From: Streptosporangiaceae bacterium
GTDB taxonomy: Bacteria; Actinomycetota; Actinomycetes; Streptosporangiales; Streptosporangiaceae
Direction: 5' to 3'
DNA length: 6,262 nucleotides
NCBI GenBank assembly: GCA_030050125.1
Contig: JASIJN010000401.1
Span: forward strand, 1 to 6,262
In this document: piece after piece, positions 5,907-6,262 of the stretch
Numbering within the stretch: position 1 is the stretch's first letter
Layout: every line of letters begins with the position of its first letter
Made by a program: the position numbers and the translations under genes
Notes under the pieces: model-generated
The model's database searches: none
Told to the model about the DNA's origin: nothing
The model's input: the letters and a program-made list of their open reading frames with translations, nothing else

Positions 5907-5936
5907 TTGTGCGGCGGCTGATGATGGGCGTAGAAA
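5907..5936 (+). promoter_or_regulatory. possible sigma70-like promoter
   Basis: TTGTGC (5907-5912) and TAGAAA (5931-5936) are separated by 18 bp, with partial matches to TTGACA and TATAAT. The stretch around them (about 5871-5960) is visibly less GC-rich than the rest. A start near 5943 would place transcription across the hairpin-rich segment to the strong terminator at 6132. The match is imperfect, so this is tentative. Confidence 0.25.
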
Positions 5937-5942
5937 AGCTCT

Positions 5943-6132
5943 CACCACTAAAGACGGGAACCAACCGGGGGCCACCCCGGGGACGTCCGGAAGGCCGGGA
6001 AACCGGCGCTCTGGCGGGTGCCCGACGGCGGTGGCGGCCCGCGGACACGGTTGCCGAGTAATCGGCGGGCTAGCACCGCGGCGCCTGGCTAGGCCCCTCC
6101 ATCTCATACATGGAGGGGCCTAGTCCTATTTT
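5943..6132 (+). ncRNA. candidate structured non-coding RNA or structured 3' UTR (unrecognised family)
   Basis: This segment contains no credible gene. The only forward frames have third-position composition unlike the neighbouring genes and no ribosome binding site. It does contain four perfect local hairpins: CCGGGG/CCCCGG around GCCA (5965-5980), GCCGG/CCGGC capped by a GAAA tetraloop (5994-6007), GCCGA/TCGGC capped by a GTAA tetraloop (6053-6066), and the 14-bp terminator stem (6089-6123). GGTGC (6017-6021) can pair with GCACC (6073-6077) to enclose the third hairpin as a multibranch domain. Two GNRA-type loops and an intrinsic terminator are characteristic of structured RNAs, but GC-rich DNA makes hairpins cheaply. 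I compared it mentally with TPP, cobalamin, glycine, SAM, FMN, ydaO and c-di-GMP riboswitches, T-boxes, SRP RNA, tmRNA and RNase P RNA, and saw none of their conserved cores. The 5' end is a guess from the possible promoter. Confidence 0.28.
6089..6132 (+). terminator. strong intrinsic (rho-independent) terminator
   Basis: CTAGGCCCCTCCAT (6089-6102) and ATGGAGGGGCCTAG (6110-6123) are perfect 14-bp reverse complements around the 7-base loop CTCATAC. The stem can be extended outward by a G.U and a G-C pair. It is followed by TATTTT (6127-6132). The T tract exists only in the plus direction, so it terminates rightward transcripts, either from the oxidoreductase gene 365 bases upstream or from a separate RNA starting in between. 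Perfect stems of this length with a T tract are uncommon in such GC-rich DNA, which makes the call firm. Confidence 0.85.
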
Positions 6133-6135
6133 GCC

Positions 6136-6262
6136 CTAACGCCGGCGATGGGCCGACAGCGACACGCCGAGATCTTTTCCCAAATCGCCGGGTCGGGACC
6201 TGGCGGGCCGCGCGGCACCGGGCGCACGGGCGCCGGCCGCGACGCCGCCTCCCGCGGAATCT
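6136..6262 (-). CDS. possible C-terminal end of an unrecognised minus-strand protein
   Basis: A minus-strand frame stays open from the right edge to a TAG at 6136-6138 and gives 41 residues. The first two thirds are Gly/Ala/Arg/Pro-rich and look like a low-complexity tail. The end, GDLGKDLGVSLSAHRRR, reads like a genuine basic C-terminus and has mixed codons with GC-rich third positions. I do not recognise the family. The position just beyond the plus-strand terminator fits a convergent gene arrangement. The opposite strand also has an open frame from an ATG at 6148, but it has no ribosome binding site and a less protein-like sequence. With only 127 bases visible, this remains a moderate call. 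Confidence 0.42.
   Translation of the reverse strand, partial: DSAGGGVAAGARAPGAARPARSRPGDLGKDLGVSLSAHRRR

Noticed and set aside
6015..6045. T-box-like element (GGTGGCGGCCCGCGG)
   Set aside because: It only superficially resembles the T-box sequence GGTGG-N-ACCGCG; the spacing is wrong and there is no specifier stem or downstream aminoacyl-tRNA synthetase gene.
4105..6048. 647-codon open frame on the minus strand opposite the FAD/GcvT gene
   Set aside because: It has the same high-GC shadow character, with repetitive basic composition and no recognisable motif; it also runs through the non-coding right-hand region without change.
5921..6061. 46-residue frame (MMGVEKLSPL...) downstream of the DnaA-like cluster
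   Set aside because: Third codon positions are much richer in A/T than in the real genes, no good Shine-Dalgarno sequence precedes it, and the DNA is better explained by hairpins.
5752..6123. Longer forward frame across the DnaA-like repeats and the terminator
   Set aside because: It reads through the tandem repeats and into the terminator stem and has no protein-like composition.

Overview
This 6.3 kb window has very high GC and strongly GC-biased third codon positions. It encodes families typical of actinomycetes: a GH15 trehalase-like enzyme, a PPOX/FDOR split-barrel protein and an actinobacterial-type Orn/Lys/Arg decarboxylase. This points to a high-GC actinobacterium, possibly a member of Streptosporangiales or Streptomycetales. 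That placement is an inference from composition and protein style, not from a marker gene.

Layout: the left edge (1-176, minus strand) holds the first 58 codons of a GH15 trehalase/glucoamylase-like gene. A 134 bp divergent intergenic region follows. Four plus-strand genes come next: a PLP fold-type I decarboxylase (311-1765), a PPOX/FDOR-like split-barrel protein (1905-2351), a Mut7-C RNase-type protein with an N-terminal ubiquitin-like part (2382-3137), and a large FAD oxidoreductase fused to a GcvT-like folate-binding module (3190-5724), of the dimethylglycine oxidase/sarcosine dehydrogenase family. The last three are spaced 30 and 52 bp apart and could be co-transcribed, but they share no obvious pathway. 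The two genes that lack a Shine-Dalgarno sequence (311 and 2382) both have a -10-like hexamer at exactly the distance expected for leaderless transcripts.

The right 540 bp is the least ordinary part. After a short hairpin at the stop codon of the oxidoreductase there is a same-orientation cluster of near-consensus DnaA boxes (5799-5873) spaced 12, 12, 21 and 21 bp. It is followed by a lower-GC stretch with a possible promoter, then a non-coding segment with several perfect short hairpins, two of them capped by GNRA tetraloops. That segment ends in a perfect 14-bp hairpin followed by TATTTT, the strongest intrinsic terminator in the window. Together this looks like a candidate structured RNA of about 190 nt, or an unusual long 3' UTR, next to a DnaA-binding locus. 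The final 127 bp probably carry the C-terminus of a minus-strand gene, convergent with everything to its left.

Functional picture: the large oxidoreductase most likely demethylates an N-methylated amine (dimethylglycine- or sarcosine-like), with the one-carbon unit captured on tetrahydrofolate. The decarboxylase would make a polyamine-type product. The other genes look like housekeeping or accessory functions with no visible link to these two.
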